From: Pseudobutyrivibrio ruminis AD2017
Lineage (GTDB): Bacteria; Bacillota; Clostridia; Lachnospirales; Lachnospiraceae
Assembly: GCF_000424305.1 (NCBI RefSeq)
Contig: NZ_AUJQ01000009.1
Coordinates: 1 to 64,000 of the forward strand
DNA length: 64,000 nt
Direction of reading: 5' to 3'
The first letter of the stretch is position 1. The number at the start of each line of letters is the position of its first letter. The translations under genes were made by a program, and so were the position numbers. Below, piece by piece: positions 8,441 through 17,672 of the stretch. Below the pieces are notes generated by a model, which searched no databases, was not told the origin of the DNA, and was given only the letters and a program-made list of their open reading frames with translations.

Positions 8441-10726
8441 TTATCTTCTATTGTAGTTAATCAGACATCCCTTTAGTATAATCTCTCGCTCGTCATCTGT
8501 AAGCTCTCCAAGGGTCATGGTAAACTCCTGTAACCCTTCTTCTCTTACAACATACGCCTTTATTGTGTCAGCCTTGTTAACAACTGCATCCTTAATTCCA
8601 GGAATAAATAAATAATCCAGATTTTTGAAAGGAAGCTTTCCCTCAGGAATAACAAATGGGAGCATTCCCCAATTTATAAGGTTTGAACGATATCTCTTGG
8701 TTGCATATTCGTTAGCAATATTTGCCCAGCCACCTAATACTTTCTGGCATGATGCAGCCTGCTCTCTTGCAGAACCATCACCTGGCTTCACTGCAAAGAT
8801 TGTGCTTCCAACACCAAAATTATCATGGTTTACATCTGGATATGTTTCCTTTACCTTATGAACAATCTTCTTAAGCTCAGGTACAGCATCACCTGCACAT
8901 TCTCCTGCCTCTAAGGCTTTTTGCGCTTTCTGAATGTTCTTTGCGCGGCCTACGTATTCAGGGTCCTTACGAGATAATGTAAATTCTGCAAGGCCAAGTG
9001 GGTTAGAACGATATGATGATGTTTCCCCTGATGGGATTAACTCATCTGTTGTTGTTACTGGGTCGTGAATTTCAGATACTACCTGAAGGAATAAATTCTC
9101 TGGTAGTGGGCTCATCTTAGGCCAATCCTTGATGTTTGGACCAAAATGAATCTCTGTATCAGGCTCTGCAACTCCCTTAGAATCAAATACACGGTTTGCA
9201 TAGATTCTGCCATCGAAATGATATTTAGGCTTGCTGAAATCAACGTCAATATCTGTTGCTGCCGTAAGATAGCCCTTATTTGCTGCTGTTGCTGCAATAG
9301 AACGAGCATCCATAAGTGCAACTGATGCAATCTGGCCATTCTGAAGCTTAGACCCCTCTCTGTTAGGGAAGTTTCTAGTAGAATGACGGATTGAAAATCC
9401 ATTGTTTGATGGTGTGTCTCCTGCGCCAAAACATGGACCGCAAAATGCAGTTTTAACGATGGCACCTGTCTCCATAAGGTCTGCTACAGCGCCATTTTTA
9501 ACTAATTCCATGTATATAGGTGTTGATGCTGGGTAAACTGATAATGTAAATTCGTCTGGGCCGATACTTGAGCCTCTTAGTATATCTGCAGCGTCGCAGA
9601 TATTCTCAAATCCACCGCCTGCACAGCCTGCGATAATACCCTGATCTACGTATAATTTACCGTTTCTTACTTTATCCTTTAATGAGAATTCAACCTGTCC
9701 ATCAAGAGAAACCTTGGCTCTCTTCTCACAATCATCAAGGATATCCATGAGATTTGCGTTTAATTCTTCGATTGTGTATGTATTGCTTGGGTGAAATGGC
9801 ATTGCAATCATAGGCTTGATTTCATCAAGATTGATTTCAATCATTCCATCGTAATATGCTATTTCACCTGGCTCTAACTTTTTGTATTCTTCCTTGCGGC
9901 CGTGAATTTCATAGAATTCTTCAGTCTTGTTATCTGTTGTCCAGATTGAGCTTAAACATGTTGTTTCTGTAGTCATTACATCTACGCCAATTCTGAAATC
10001 CATAGATAGATTAGCTACACCTGGTCCAACAAATTCCATGACCTTATTCTTTACATAGCCCTTATCAAATACTTCGCCGATAATAGCAAGTGCAACGTCC
10101 TGAGGACCTACACCCTTTCTTGGTGTGCCAGTCATATAAACTGCGATAACACCTGGCATGCTGATATCATAAGTCTGATTTAAAAGCTGCTTAACAAGCT
10201 CTGGTCCACCTTCTCCCATGGCCATAGTACCAAGGGCACCGTATCTTGTGTGGGAATCAGAACCAAGAAGCATCTTGCCTGCGCCAGCCATCATTTCACG
10301 AGCAAACTGATGAATGACAGCCTGATGTGGTGGAACGTAAATTCCACCGTATTTCTTTGCACATGTAAGTCCAAACATGTGGTCATCTTCGTTAATTGTT
10401 CCACCAACTGCGCATAATGAGTTATGGCAATTAGTTAAACAGTAAGGAATAGGAAATTTTTCAAGGCCTGAAGCCCTTGCAGTCTGAATAATACCTACGT
10501 ATGTGATATCATGACTAATCAACTTATCAAACTTAATCTGTAGGTGATCCATGCTACCGGAAACATTGTGATTAGCTAAAATACCATACGCCATCGTTTC
10601 CTTGTGTGCCAAATCTTTAGTTACATCTTTTCCTGTTGTAGCCTTAATTCGTGTGATTGCCTCTGGGCCATCCTCCACAATCTGACTACCGCCTACTAGG
10701 TACACTCCATTGTTGTAAAGCTTCAT
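8441..10726 (-). CDS. Aconitate hydratase-type Fe-S hydratase
   Basis: 761 residues of the aconitase superfamily, which carry out hydration/dehydration (citrate to isocitrate in aconitase) with a [4Fe-4S] cluster. Cluster ligands are visible as one Cys in AGCAGGG and two in [28 protein letters not shown] is the superfamily dehydratase motif, and the C-terminal swivel domain with [13 protein letters not shown] follows in the same chain. It is shorter than AcnA (~890) and differs from AcnB order. Citrate synthase and isocitrate dehydrogenase are not nearby, so the substrate is not certain. ATG has GGAG upstream. The gene is 14 nt after the coiled-coil gene and 16 nt before the AI-2E permease. 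Confidence 0.85.
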   Translation of the reverse strand: MKLYNNGVYLVGGSQIVEDGPEAITRIKATTGKDVTKDLAHKETMAYGILANHNVSGSMDHLQIKFDKLISHDITYVGIIQTARASGLEKFPIPYCLTNCHNSLCAVGGTINEDDHMFGLTCAKKYGGIYVPPHQAVIHQFAREMMAGAGKMLLGSDSHTRYGALGTMAMGEGGPELVKQLLNQTYDISMPGVIAVYMTGTPRKGVGPQDVALAIIGEVFDKGYVKNKVMEFVGPGVANLSMDFRIGVDVMTTETTCLSSIWTTDNKTEEFYEIHGRKEEYKKLEPGEIAYYDGMIEINLDEIKPMIAMPFHPSNTYTIEELNANLMDILDDCEKRAKVSLDGQVEFSLKDKVRNGKLYVDQGIIAGCAGGGFENICDAADILRGSSIGPDEFTLSVYPASTPIYMELVKNGAVADLMETGAIVKTAFCGPCFGAGDTPSNNGFSIRHSTRNFPNREGSKLQNGQIASVALMDARSIAATAANKGYLTAATDIDVDFSKPKYHFDGRIYANRVFDSKGVAEPDTEIHFGPNIKDWPKMSPLPENLFLQVVSEIHDPVTTTDELIPSGETSSYRSNPLGLAEFTLSRKDPEYVGRAKNIQKAQKALEAGECAGDAVPELKKIVHKVKETYPDVNHDNFGVGSTIFAVKPGDGSAREQAASCQKVLGGWANIANEYATKRYRSNLINWGMLPFVIPEGKLPFKNLDYLFIPGIKDAVVNKADTIKAYVVREEGLQEFTMTLGELTDDEREIILKGCLINYNRR

Positions 10727-10740
10727 CCTTTATTCTCCTT

Positions 10741-11505
10741 TTAGTGTTTTAATCCAAAAAGTCCTGATAGACCTTTTTTTGCCGCCTTCTTTCCTTCTGA
10801 AGATTCCTCTTCCTCCTGCCATTTAAAGTATTCAGCATCTAAGTCCTCTGAGGATATAGTGCTTTCTTCATTTATTCCATCTGCTGGCTGTTCCAAATCA
10901 TCATCAATTGCTATACCAGCCTTTGCAAAATAATCTTTGTCAATTCGGATTTCTGGTGCTGCATATTTAGGTGCATCATCAAATTCCTCTGTAGTTCCTT
11001 CTGCTTTTTCCTTACGGATTCGCATGTTTTCTTCGTCAATTAAGCGTAAATACTTCTGTGTATCTATCAAATCATTAAGATGACTCTTTAGCTCTAGCTG
11101 ATTTGTTTTTACTAGCTTTGTCTCTTCTTTTATCTTTTTAGTAGCTTCTTCGTATATCTTTGTGATAGAATCCTGGGACTCTCTAATAATATCCTGTATT
11201 GAATCCAACGCATTATCAGTGTACATGAGGGATGCCGCATAGATATCCTCAGCCTTTCTTGTGGCCTCAAATACAATATCATCACCCTGCTTTTGCATCT
11301 CACGATTTGCCTTGTCACGGCTTTTAACTGTGAGTTCGTGTTCCTCCATCATGTCATACATGCACTCGTTTAATTCTTTTAAAAGGTCCATCATGGCATT
11401 TTTGTCCACGATAACATTTTTCGCACTACCTTCATAAGGCTGAGCCTTAGAAAATAATACATGCATATCTCTCAATACTCGTTCTGTTCTGTCTTGTGCT
11501 CCCAT
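10741..11505 (-). CDS. Coiled-coil protein of unknown function
   Basis: 254 residues, soluble. Residues ~30-165 are a long heptad-rich helix (REMQKQGDDIVFEATRKAEDIYAASLMYTDNALDSIQDII), similar in texture to DivIVA-like and V-ATPase subunit H/E-like stalk proteins, but without a recognisable domain. Residues ~165-230 are acidic and disordered, and the end is basic (KKAAKKGLSGLFGLKH). I do not recognise it. The ATG lies only 25 bp after the SRP RNA end, with AAGGGA upstream, so its transcript may start at the SRP promoter or in the SRP RNA gene. It leads the hydratase and AI-2E genes. Confidence 0.6.
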   Translation of the reverse strand: MGAQDRTERVLRDMHVLFSKAQPYEGSAKNVIVDKNAMMDLLKELNECMYDMMEEHELTVKSRDKANREMQKQGDDIVFEATRKAEDIYAASLMYTDNALDSIQDIIRESQDSITKIYEEATKKIKEETKLVKTNQLELKSHLNDLIDTQKYLRLIDEENMRIRKEKAEGTTEEFDDAPKYAAPEIRIDKDYFAKAGIAIDDDLEQPADGINEESTISSEDLDAEYFKWQEEEESSEGKKAAKKGLSGLFGLKH

Positions 11506-11529
11506 ACTCTAATCCCTTTTTATTTATAT

Positions 11530-11730
11530 ATAAAAATACCGAGCTACACTTAGATATCATTTGGTAGCCGCTCTGTGGGACTCCCTCCAGGCGACCCCGC
11601 GTCAGATGAACGGTCCTACTTAGTGCTGCTGCATTCCTGCCCTGACACGATTCGTAGGTGTCCATTACGCAGGACCCAAAGATCAGCATCCTACAAAGCG
11701 ACCGCCAAATGATATCATATATTGCTCGGA
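11530..11730 (-). ncRNA. ffs: Signal recognition particle RNA
   Basis: The minus strand holds the conserved SRP helix 8 core GTGTCAGGGCAGGAATG followed by CAGCAGCAC (about 11618-11645), closed by CCTAC/GTAGG. The ends pair over a long helix: GATATCATTTGG (near 11705-11716) with CAAATGATATC (near 11552-11562), extended by CCGAGC (11724-11729) with GCTCGG (11539-11544) and then TATTTTTATA. That gives ~200 nt, longer than a 4.5S RNA and shorter than Bacillus scRNA with an Alu domain. Its place after tadA matches the tadA-scr order of Firmicutes. The ends are inferred from the promoter and the closing helix. Confidence 0.88.
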
Positions 11731-11736
11731 GTCCTT

Positions 11737-11766
11737 ATTTTATGATAACAAGGACTCCTTTGTCAA
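11737..11766 (-). promoter_or_regulatory. SRP RNA promoter inside an inverted repeat
   Basis: Perfect TTGACA (11761-11766), 18-nt spacer, TAAAAT (11737-11742). The predicted start near 11730 coincides with the 5' strand of the SRP closing helix. A 9-bp inverted repeat, ggagtcctt (11729-11737) with aaggactcc (11750-11758), encloses the -10 element. Confidence 0.75.
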
Positions 11767-11779
11767 TAAGCTACTGTTA

Positions 11780-12319
11780 TTACATTACCTGATTTTTCTG
11801 TTCTCTCAGCTCTTCGAAGAACTTTGTCATCATTTCTTTACATCTGTCTTCCATAATTCCTCGTTCAACCTCGCACTGATGATTGAACTGTTGCATCTGA
11901 AGAATGTTGATGATAGAGCCTGCGCATCCAGCCTTTGGATTCATTGCTCCTACAACAACCTTTGGAATTCTCGCTTGAACAATGGCACCTGCACACATTT
12001 GACATGGCTCAAGTGTTACATACAATGTACAATCCTCTAATCGCCAGTCACCTGTTTTCTTACATGCCTCGGAAATGGCTGCAATTTCTGCATGTGCTAA
12101 TACGCTTTTATCAGTATTTCTACGATTATAACCTCTTGCAATGATTTTATCATCCTGAACAATTACACAACCGATAGGTACTTCATTTATATCATAGGCG
12201 CGTTTTGCTTCTTTTAAGGCCTGCTCCATGTATTTCTCATAAATCTTGAGATTGCGCTTTTCTTCTTTTTCGATAAGCTTAGCTTCTCGTTTCTCTTGGC
12301 GCTCCTCTTTAGATAACAT
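11780..12319 (-). CDS. tadA: tRNA-specific adenosine deaminase
   Basis: 179 residues. TadA converts A34 to inosine in tRNA-Arg(ACG), using a zinc-bound water. The CDA-fold signature is complete: HAEIAAI with the catalytic Glu (residues ~76-82) and PCQMCAGAI with two zinc cysteines (~105-110). An extra N-terminal ~28 residues are almost entirely K, E and R, longer than the usual ~150-residue enzyme, and may form a helix that contacts RNA. AGGAGGTG lies before the ATG, supporting this start. The gene is followed by the SRP RNA, as in Bacillus. It diverges from the radical-SAM gene across ~110 bp. Confidence 0.95.
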   Translation of the reverse strand: MLSKEERQEKREAKLIEKEEKRNLKIYEKYMEQALKEAKRAYDINEVPIGCVIVQDDKIIARGYNRRNTDKSVLAHAEIAAISEACKKTGDWRLEDCTLYVTLEPCQMCAGAIVQARIPKVVVGAMNPKAGCAGSIINILQMQQFNHQCEVERGIMEDRCKEMMTKFFEELREQKNQVM

Positions 12320-12429
12320 AGATTTTCACCTCCTACTTTGCTATACTTTTATATGGAAATATGTATTATTTCCCATTTTTTTGCTATTTTATTTATATCA
12401 CTTTTACATACAAAAGGAAAGAAAGGCTT

Positions 12430-13125
12430 ATGCTTGTACTAGGTTTACAGAAAACAACTCTATTAGATTATCCTGGTAAGGTTGCCTCCACGATTTTTAC
12501 AGGAGGATGCAACTTTAGATGCCCTTTTTGTCACAATAGAGACCTTGTTTTTCCACCAGCTGATGCTTTTTCTTTTAGCGAAGAAGAGATTCTCAATCAT
12601 CTAATTGCCAAGAAAAAAGTCTTAGATGGGGTTTGCATTACTGGAGGAGAGCCTACTTTACATAAAGATTTGCCTGATTTTATTAAGCAAATCAAGGACC
12701 TAGGGTTATTGGTAAAGCTGGATTCTAACGGTACAAACCCTAAGATGCTTGAGTATCTCATTCAAAACAAGCTTGTTGACTATATTGCAATGGATATCAA
12801 GAATTGCCAAGAAAAATACAATGATATTGCCTGCATGATAAATTTTGATATCTCACCTATATTAGATTCTGTGAACCTATTGAAAGAGGGCATGGTATCC
12901 TATGAATTTCGTACTACAATCATGAAAGAATGCCATACCAAAGAAGACATGCTTTCAATAGCCAAATGGCTAGAAGGTGCAAGTGCATATTATCTTCAAA
13001 GCTATAAAGAAAGTGAACAGGTGATTAATCCTATATTTTCTAGTCACGACCTTGATACCTTGCAAGAATTTGTTAATATCATAAAACCGTACATCCCTAA
13101 CACAAATATTAGAGGTGTTGATTAA
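12430..13125 (+). CDS. nrdG: Anaerobic ribonucleotide reductase activating protein (NrdG2-type radical SAM)
   Basis: 231 residues from the ATG at 12430, which has GAAAGG 4 nt upstream; a longer open frame begins at 12361 without a good site. The CNFRCPFC motif (CxxxCxxC, residues ~27-34) binds a [4Fe-4S] cluster and SAM, and CITGGEPT is the radical-SAM GGE motif. The start LQKTTLLDYPGKVASTIFTGGCNFRCPFC is typical of the TIGR02495 group, annotated as activase of class III ribonucleotide reductase. No nrdD is in the window, so the partner is inferred. It is one of the few plus-strand genes left of oriC and precedes the GNAT gene by 24 bp. Confidence 0.82.
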   Translation: MLVLGLQKTTLLDYPGKVASTIFTGGCNFRCPFCHNRDLVFPPADAFSFSEEEILNHLIAKKKVLDGVCITGGEPTLHKDLPDFIKQIKDLGLLVKLDSNGTNPKMLEYLIQNKLVDYIAMDIKNCQEKYNDIACMINFDISPILDSVNLLKEGMVSYEFRTTIMKECHTKEDMLSIAKWLEGASAYYLQSYKESEQVINPIFSSHDLDTLQEFVNIIKPYIPNTNIRGVD

Positions 13126-13149
13126 AATCTATCTAAATTAGGGGAATAT

Positions 13150-13701
13150 ATGATGAAATTCGAAATTCAAACAGAGCGACTTATACTTAAAGTTCTTGGA
13201 CCTGAAGCAGCACCAATGGTCTTAAGCTTTTACCAACGTAACAGAGATATTTTCGAGAAATATGAGCCCGTTATAGGAGATGACTTCTATACACTGGCAC
13301 ATCAAAAGAAAATCCTAGATTTTGAGCATAAGAATATTCTAAAGCTTATTATGATTCGTTACTGGATATTTGATAAAAATAATCCAACCGAAATCATCGG
13401 TACCGTAAGCTATAGAAATATCATACGCCCAATCTACCAAAGTTGTACGATAGGTTACAAAATGGATAGAAATCATATGAATATGGGATACTGCAGCGAG
13501 GCAATACGAACAACCATACCTGTTATAGCTAATGAGTTAGGTATTCATCGTTTCGAGGCATTGATTCTACCAGATAATGAACCATCTATTCATATGGTTG
13601 AAAAACTTGGCTTCAAATACGAAGGCATCCTCCGTGATAAAATTATAATCAACGGAAAACGCCTTGATCATTGCATGTATGCTTATTTAGCTGATAACTG
13701 A
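13150..13701 (+). CDS. GNAT family N-acetyltransferase (RimJ/RimL-like)
   Basis: 183 residues with the acetyltransferase_3 layout: TERLILKVLGPEAAPMVL at the N-terminus, IGYKMDRNHMNMGYCSEAIRTTI as the acetyl-CoA-binding region (residues ~98-120), and ALILPDNEPSIHMVEKLGFKYEGILRDK near the end, typical of RimJ/RimL-type Nα-acetyltransferases. The substrate cannot be read from sequence; ribosomal proteins, amino-glycosides or small amines are all possible. AGGGGA precedes the ATG (a second ATG follows directly). The gene ends flush against the convergent amylase gene with no intergenic base. Confidence 0.8.
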   Translation: MMKFEIQTERLILKVLGPEAAPMVLSFYQRNRDIFEKYEPVIGDDFYTLAHQKKILDFEHKNILKLIMIRYWIFDKNNPTEIIGTVSYRNIIRPIYQSCTIGYKMDRNHMNMGYCSEAIRTTIPVIANELGIHRFEALILPDNEPSIHMVEKLGFKYEGILRDKIIINGKRLDHCMYAYLADN

Positions 13702-14991
13702 TTATTTAATGATTTTACTGCCGTGTGGCTCTAATTCTATATCATAGTGTTCACCACGGTAGTCAAAGCTTAAATTCTTCTTATCAGCTGTATTATTTAA
13801 TGCTACTATAACGTATTCATCATTATAGACTCTGGCAAAAACTAAGGTTTCATTTCTTACCTGAACCTCATCATAGAATCCCATCTTTAGCGGATTCGAT
13901 GTTTTTCTTATTTCAGAAAGAGTTTTGATATGGTCAACTAAATCTGGATTTTCCATTTTGTTAACATCAATCTCTGGTCTTAAAGCATAATCACCATCTC
14001 CAGAATTTTTATTTCCCTCAATGGCAAACTCACTTCCGTAATAGATTGATGGGATTCCTGGCATTGTGAATAGAAGAGTGTAGGTTGGATAAATATTTTC
14101 CTTATCGTTTAACAATGTTGCAATCCTATTTACATCATGATTATCAACAAAGTTATATAAATATTTTCCACTGTAAATGCCACCTTGGCCCCATTGACGC
14201 TTCATGGCGTAATTTATTTCAAAGTAATTATGGTCGTTGTGACTTGAATAAATACCCTTCCAGCACTCGTAATTAGTAACTGCATCAAGCATTTCATCAT
14301 TCACATAGATATTGTAATCTCCATGGATTATTTCGCCCATGAGCCAAAAGGTTGATTTTTTCTGCTCAGTATACGCTTTAAGTCTTTTGAAAAAGCCTCT
14401 TTCAATACAATCTGCAGCATCTAAGCGAAGACCATCTATATCAAATTCATCTATCCACATCCCAACAGCATTGAGTATGTGGTTATCAACATCTTCACAC
14501 CAATGATTAACTTTTACCAACTCTTCAGCATTAGCCCAGCATTCATATGACAATCCATCATTATGCCAATTGTTTCCACCGAAATTTAATCCGGCAATCC
14601 AATCCTTATAAGGTGAATTCTCGCGATTCTTTAAAACATCCATGAAAGCTATATGGCCACGGCCTACATGGTTGAATACACCATCGCACACAACCTTTAT
14701 ATCATTGTCATGACAGGCTTTTACCACCTTTTTAAAATCATCATTATCTCCAAGGCGGCTATCTATTTTGTAGTAATCTACAGTGTCATAGCCATGGGTG
14801 CTTGACTCCATAATAGGCCCCAAATATAGCGCATTTACGCCTATTTTCTTTAGGTGAGGTATCATATCTATAAGCTTGAGTATTCTATGGCCTTTGGTTT
14901 TTTCTCCCTGATTTTCCCTTGGGCAGCCAAACGCACCAAGTGGATAGATGTGATAAAAAACTGATTCTTTAACCCATTCAATATTTCGCAT
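13702..14991 (-). CDS. GH13 alpha-amylase family enzyme
   Basis: 429 residues from the ATG at 14991, which has a strong GGAGG 5 nt upstream; the frame stays open 33 codons further. No signal peptide, so cytoplasmic. The GH13 signatures are present: DGVFNHVGRGH, catalytic Asp ~190 in DGLRLDAADC, Glu ~219 in LMGEI and Asp ~285 in FVDNHDVNR. The compact form and the early VFYHIYPLGAFG resemble maltodextrin-acting enzymes (cyclomaltodextrinase/maltogenic type) rather than secreted amylases. Substrate is inferred as maltodextrin or glycogen, which fits the presence of glgB. It follows the YhgE operon terminator by about 25 bp, and no clear own promoter was seen. Confidence 0.88.
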   Translation of the reverse strand: MRNIEWVKESVFYHIYPLGAFGCPRENQGEKTKGHRILKLIDMIPHLKKIGVNALYLGPIMESSTHGYDTVDYYKIDSRLGDNDDFKKVVKACHDNDIKVVCDGVFNHVGRGHIAFMDVLKNRENSPYKDWIAGLNFGGNNWHNDGLSYECWANAEELVKVNHWCEDVDNHILNAVGMWIDEFDIDGLRLDAADCIERGFFKRLKAYTEQKKSTFWLMGEIIHGDYNIYVNDEMLDAVTNYECWKGIYSSHNDHNYFEINYAMKRQWGQGGIYSGKYLYNFVDNHDVNRIATLLNDKENIYPTYTLLFTMPGIPSIYYGSEFAIEGNKNSGDGDYALRPEIDVNKMENPDLVDHIKTLSEIRKTSNPLKMGFYDEVQVRNETLVFARVYNDEYVIVALNNTADKKNLSFDYRGEHYDIELEPHGSKIIK

Positions 14992-15016
14992 AAAAACCTC
15001 CAATCCCATATACAAC

Positions 15017-15040
15017 AAAAAGGCAGGTTTCCCTGCCTTT
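15017..15040 (-). terminator. Terminator of the metG-YhgE operon
   Basis: Stem aaaggcagg (15019-15027) with cctgccttt (15032-15040), loop of 4, followed by TTTTTG on the minus strand. It lies directly after the stop of the second YhgE gene. Confidence 0.85.
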
Positions 15041-15043
15041 ATT

Positions 15044-17224
15044 TTAAATGAGAATGCCAGAATTTTCCTTACTGTTCTCAATTTTTTCATTAATTAATTT
15101 AAATGGATAGTATAAAGCTACTCCCACAAATATAGCTATAAGTCCGTAAATTACTAGTGTTAGCATACAATTTCTGTATGTATCCTGATAGAATCCTGCT
15201 ATACATTCTCTTAATGCATTCATCGAATACTTAAATGGCATAAACTTATATAAAACCTGGAATACCTTAGGTAAAACCTCTATAGGGAATGTTCCACCCG
15301 CACCAGCTACCTGGATAACCATAAGTATTACTGATAATGCTTCACCTATATTTCCAAAGGAATAGGTGAAAGAGTATAAGAGTAGTGAATATATCAGAGA
15401 TGTCCATGCACAAGCCAACCAGAAGTAGAATGGATGCTCACACTGAATTCCAACAAACAAAAATGCACCCATTACAGTAATGATTGTCTGAATTTGGCCA
15501 ATGACAAATGTCACGAAAAATCTACCAAAGAAACACTGCCAGTTCTTTAAATTTCTCATACCAGTAGTATCTTTTACAGGTGTTTTCAGGATAGTAGACA
15601 TAATAAGTGCACCTACCCAAATTGAAAGCACTATATAAAATGGGGCAGTCATTGAACCGTTATTCTCTACAGGATAAATATATTCATCCGATACTTCCAC
15701 TGGACTGCTTATAAATTCTGATAATAAATCAGGGTCTGTCTGTAGAAGAGTAACAAACTTTTGGTATGCCTCATTGTCTCCAATACCCTTAATATCTGCA
15801 ATAAGAGCAGCAAGCTGGCGTTCCATGTCTATTGCTTCATTGCGTGATTTTACCAATGAATCCTTAGACTGGTCCATAAGTATTGAATAGTTATTTAAAC
15901 TATCTACTACAAGGTTTATGCTAGTAGCATTGTAATTTAATAATTTTTCAATCTCAGCAACTGATTTAGATGCTGAATCCATTGTTTTTTGTTCTAATGG
16001 CACTACTGTATCAAAATAATTATCTCTTACATATTTTGTTTCGTTAATACATGAAGCAACATCATTTATAAGCTTTGTCTTAGCGTTGTTAAATAAATCA
16101 TCACCCTGCTTTGATGCTTCTTCGACTATTTTGACATCATCATTGATTTCTTTAATCTTAACGTCTAAGTTATCTGCTAAAGTATGAATAGCATTGTTAA
16201 TATCCTGATTTGGTACATTTACTTTATTAAGCATGTAATAGTAGGTACCAACAGTATCCTTTGTACCCCATTTAGCAGTAAAATCATTTACTGTTTTTAC
16301 TAAATCATCTATGTTAGCTTGACTATCAATTGTAATACCACTTGCTTTAGCGTTGATTAGATTAAAAGCACCATCAACTGTATCAAGACTATTGCTAGCC
16401 TCTAAAAGCTTATCATCAGCTATATTTTTTATTTTTTGTAAATCCTGTTTTCCAGAAATTGCATCCTTTTGGGCAGTATTTGCCATTTCCTCAGCCAATT
16501 TAGTGATAGATTTAGCACTATCAGTAATAGCTCCGCCCGCCTCTGAAATACTTTCTGTTGAGTCCATAAGCGCAATATAGGAATCTAAAAGAGCAATAAC
16601 TCCTTTCATATCGGAATCTAATCTTTCAAGCTTTGCAATTCCTTGTCCTGTTATGTTTCCCTCTTCATCAAGAGTTGCAAAATATTCGCCACCTTTTAGC
16701 AATGCCTCCGCAACCGTACTTACAAAAGCATGGTCAACCTCACGCTCAATTGTCGTTTTTACTTTAGCTGTAATCTTTGGAGCGATAGCATTTTTCTTTT
16801 CGTTTTCATAGTAGGTGATAACTGGGTTTTCTATATCTCCACTAAGAAAGCTTATCATGTTATCACTAAATTCTTCATCGATTACAAGGGCAGCGTAGTA
16901 ATCACCAGAATAAACCCCTGCTACAGCCTCTTGGGCTGTATCAGTAAATACCCAGCCGATTGTAGTGTTTTCTTTGAGATTGCTGATGATTATGTCGCCA
17001 ACATTTAATTCAATATTGCCAATTACAATTCCTTGGTCCGAAGATGCTACGGCAACCTGAAGATTTGTAGTTGCGCTAGCCCCATAAGGGTCCCAGTTGG
17101 AAAGAATATTAAACCATGCATACAATGATGGAATAACTGTTAAGCCTATAATTACCACCATTGCCACTACATTAGTTGATAATCTTTTTATATCTGAGGC
17201 AATTATTTTTATGATATTTTTCAT
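15044..17224 (-). CDS. YhgE/Pip family membrane protein (second copy)
   Basis: 726 residues. One N-terminal helix (~19-39) is followed by SLYAWFNILSNWDPYG, the hallmark of the YhgE/Pip (phage infection protein) family. A long extracytoplasmic region (~45-530) with coiled-coil segments follows, and then five or six helices (~545-710) of ABC-2 permease type. The family includes Lactococcus Pip, a phage receptor, and is related to EsaA/YueB; no transported substrate is established. The ATG overlaps the stop of the small membrane gene (ATGA). It is the last gene of the operon, before a strong terminator. Confidence 0.85.
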   Translation of the reverse strand: MKNIIKIIASDIKRLSTNVVAMVVIIGLTVIPSLYAWFNILSNWDPYGASATTNLQVAVASSDQGIVIGNIELNVGDIIISNLKENTTIGWVFTDTAQEAVAGVYSGDYYAALVIDEEFSDNMISFLSGDIENPVITYYENEKKNAIAPKITAKVKTTIEREVDHAFVSTVAEALLKGGEYFATLDEEGNITGQGIAKLERLDSDMKGVIALLDSYIALMDSTESISEAGGAITDSAKSITKLAEEMANTAQKDAISGKQDLQKIKNIADDKLLEASNSLDTVDGAFNLINAKASGITIDSQANIDDLVKTVNDFTAKWGTKDTVGTYYYMLNKVNVPNQDINNAIHTLADNLDVKIKEINDDVKIVEEASKQGDDLFNNAKTKLINDVASCINETKYVRDNYFDTVVPLEQKTMDSASKSVAEIEKLLNYNATSINLVVDSLNNYSILMDQSKDSLVKSRNEAIDMERQLAALIADIKGIGDNEAYQKFVTLLQTDPDLLSEFISSPVEVSDEYIYPVENNGSMTAPFYIVLSIWVGALIMSTILKTPVKDTTGMRNLKNWQCFFGRFFVTFVIGQIQTIITVMGAFLFVGIQCEHPFYFWLACAWTSLIYSLLLYSFTYSFGNIGEALSVILMVIQVAGAGGTFPIEVLPKVFQVLYKFMPFKYSMNALRECIAGFYQDTYRNCMLTLVIYGLIAIFVGVALYYPFKLINEKIENSKENSGILI

Positions 17225-17661
17225 TTCTTAAGCTTGCCTCCCATAGTACGTATATCAGTTTTTATTTCCTTTTTAAGTCCTTCACTAAAATCCTTGATGT
17301 CTTTTTTAACTTCTTTACGGGCATTATTGATTTCATTCATACCTTGAACTACTTCATTTCCAATCAATGCCTGTGCTTCAGCTTCTTTTTCCATAATTCC
17401 TAACTCCTGAAGCTGTTCTTGAAGCTTAAAATCCATATATTCAATGTATAACAAATAAAATGCTATACCAAACAGCGAAACTATCCATAAAACCAAGAAT
17501 ACCAGCTTAGAACGATCTGACACAAAGCTTATTATCAAGAAAACCAGTGGTAATAAAATATTAACCTTCAATCCAACTTTTATTTTCTTTTGGTTTTTCA
17601 GATGTACCTGCTGTTGCAATTCTAAGAATTTTTCGTAAACTATTTCCTTTTCTTTGCCCAT
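17221..17661 (-). CDS. Small two-helix membrane protein between YhgE paralogues
   Basis: 146 residues: an N-terminal amphipathic helix (1-25), two transmembrane helices (~29-47 and ~52-70) and a cytoplasmic coiled-coil tail (~75-146) rich in K and E ending in MGGKLKK. I do not recognise a family. It is 11 nt after the first YhgE gene and overlaps the next one by 4 nt, so it is probably made in step with both and may be an accessory subunit. Confidence 0.65.
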   Translation of the reverse strand: MGKEKEIVYEKFLELQQQVHLKNQKKIKVGLKVNILLPLVFLIISFVSDRSKLVFLVLWIVSLFGIAFYLLYIEYMDFKLQEQLQELGIMEKEAEAQALIGNEVVQGMNEINNARKEVKKDIKDFSEGLKKEIKTDIRTMGGKLKK

Positions 17662-17672
17662 ATCACGGTCTC

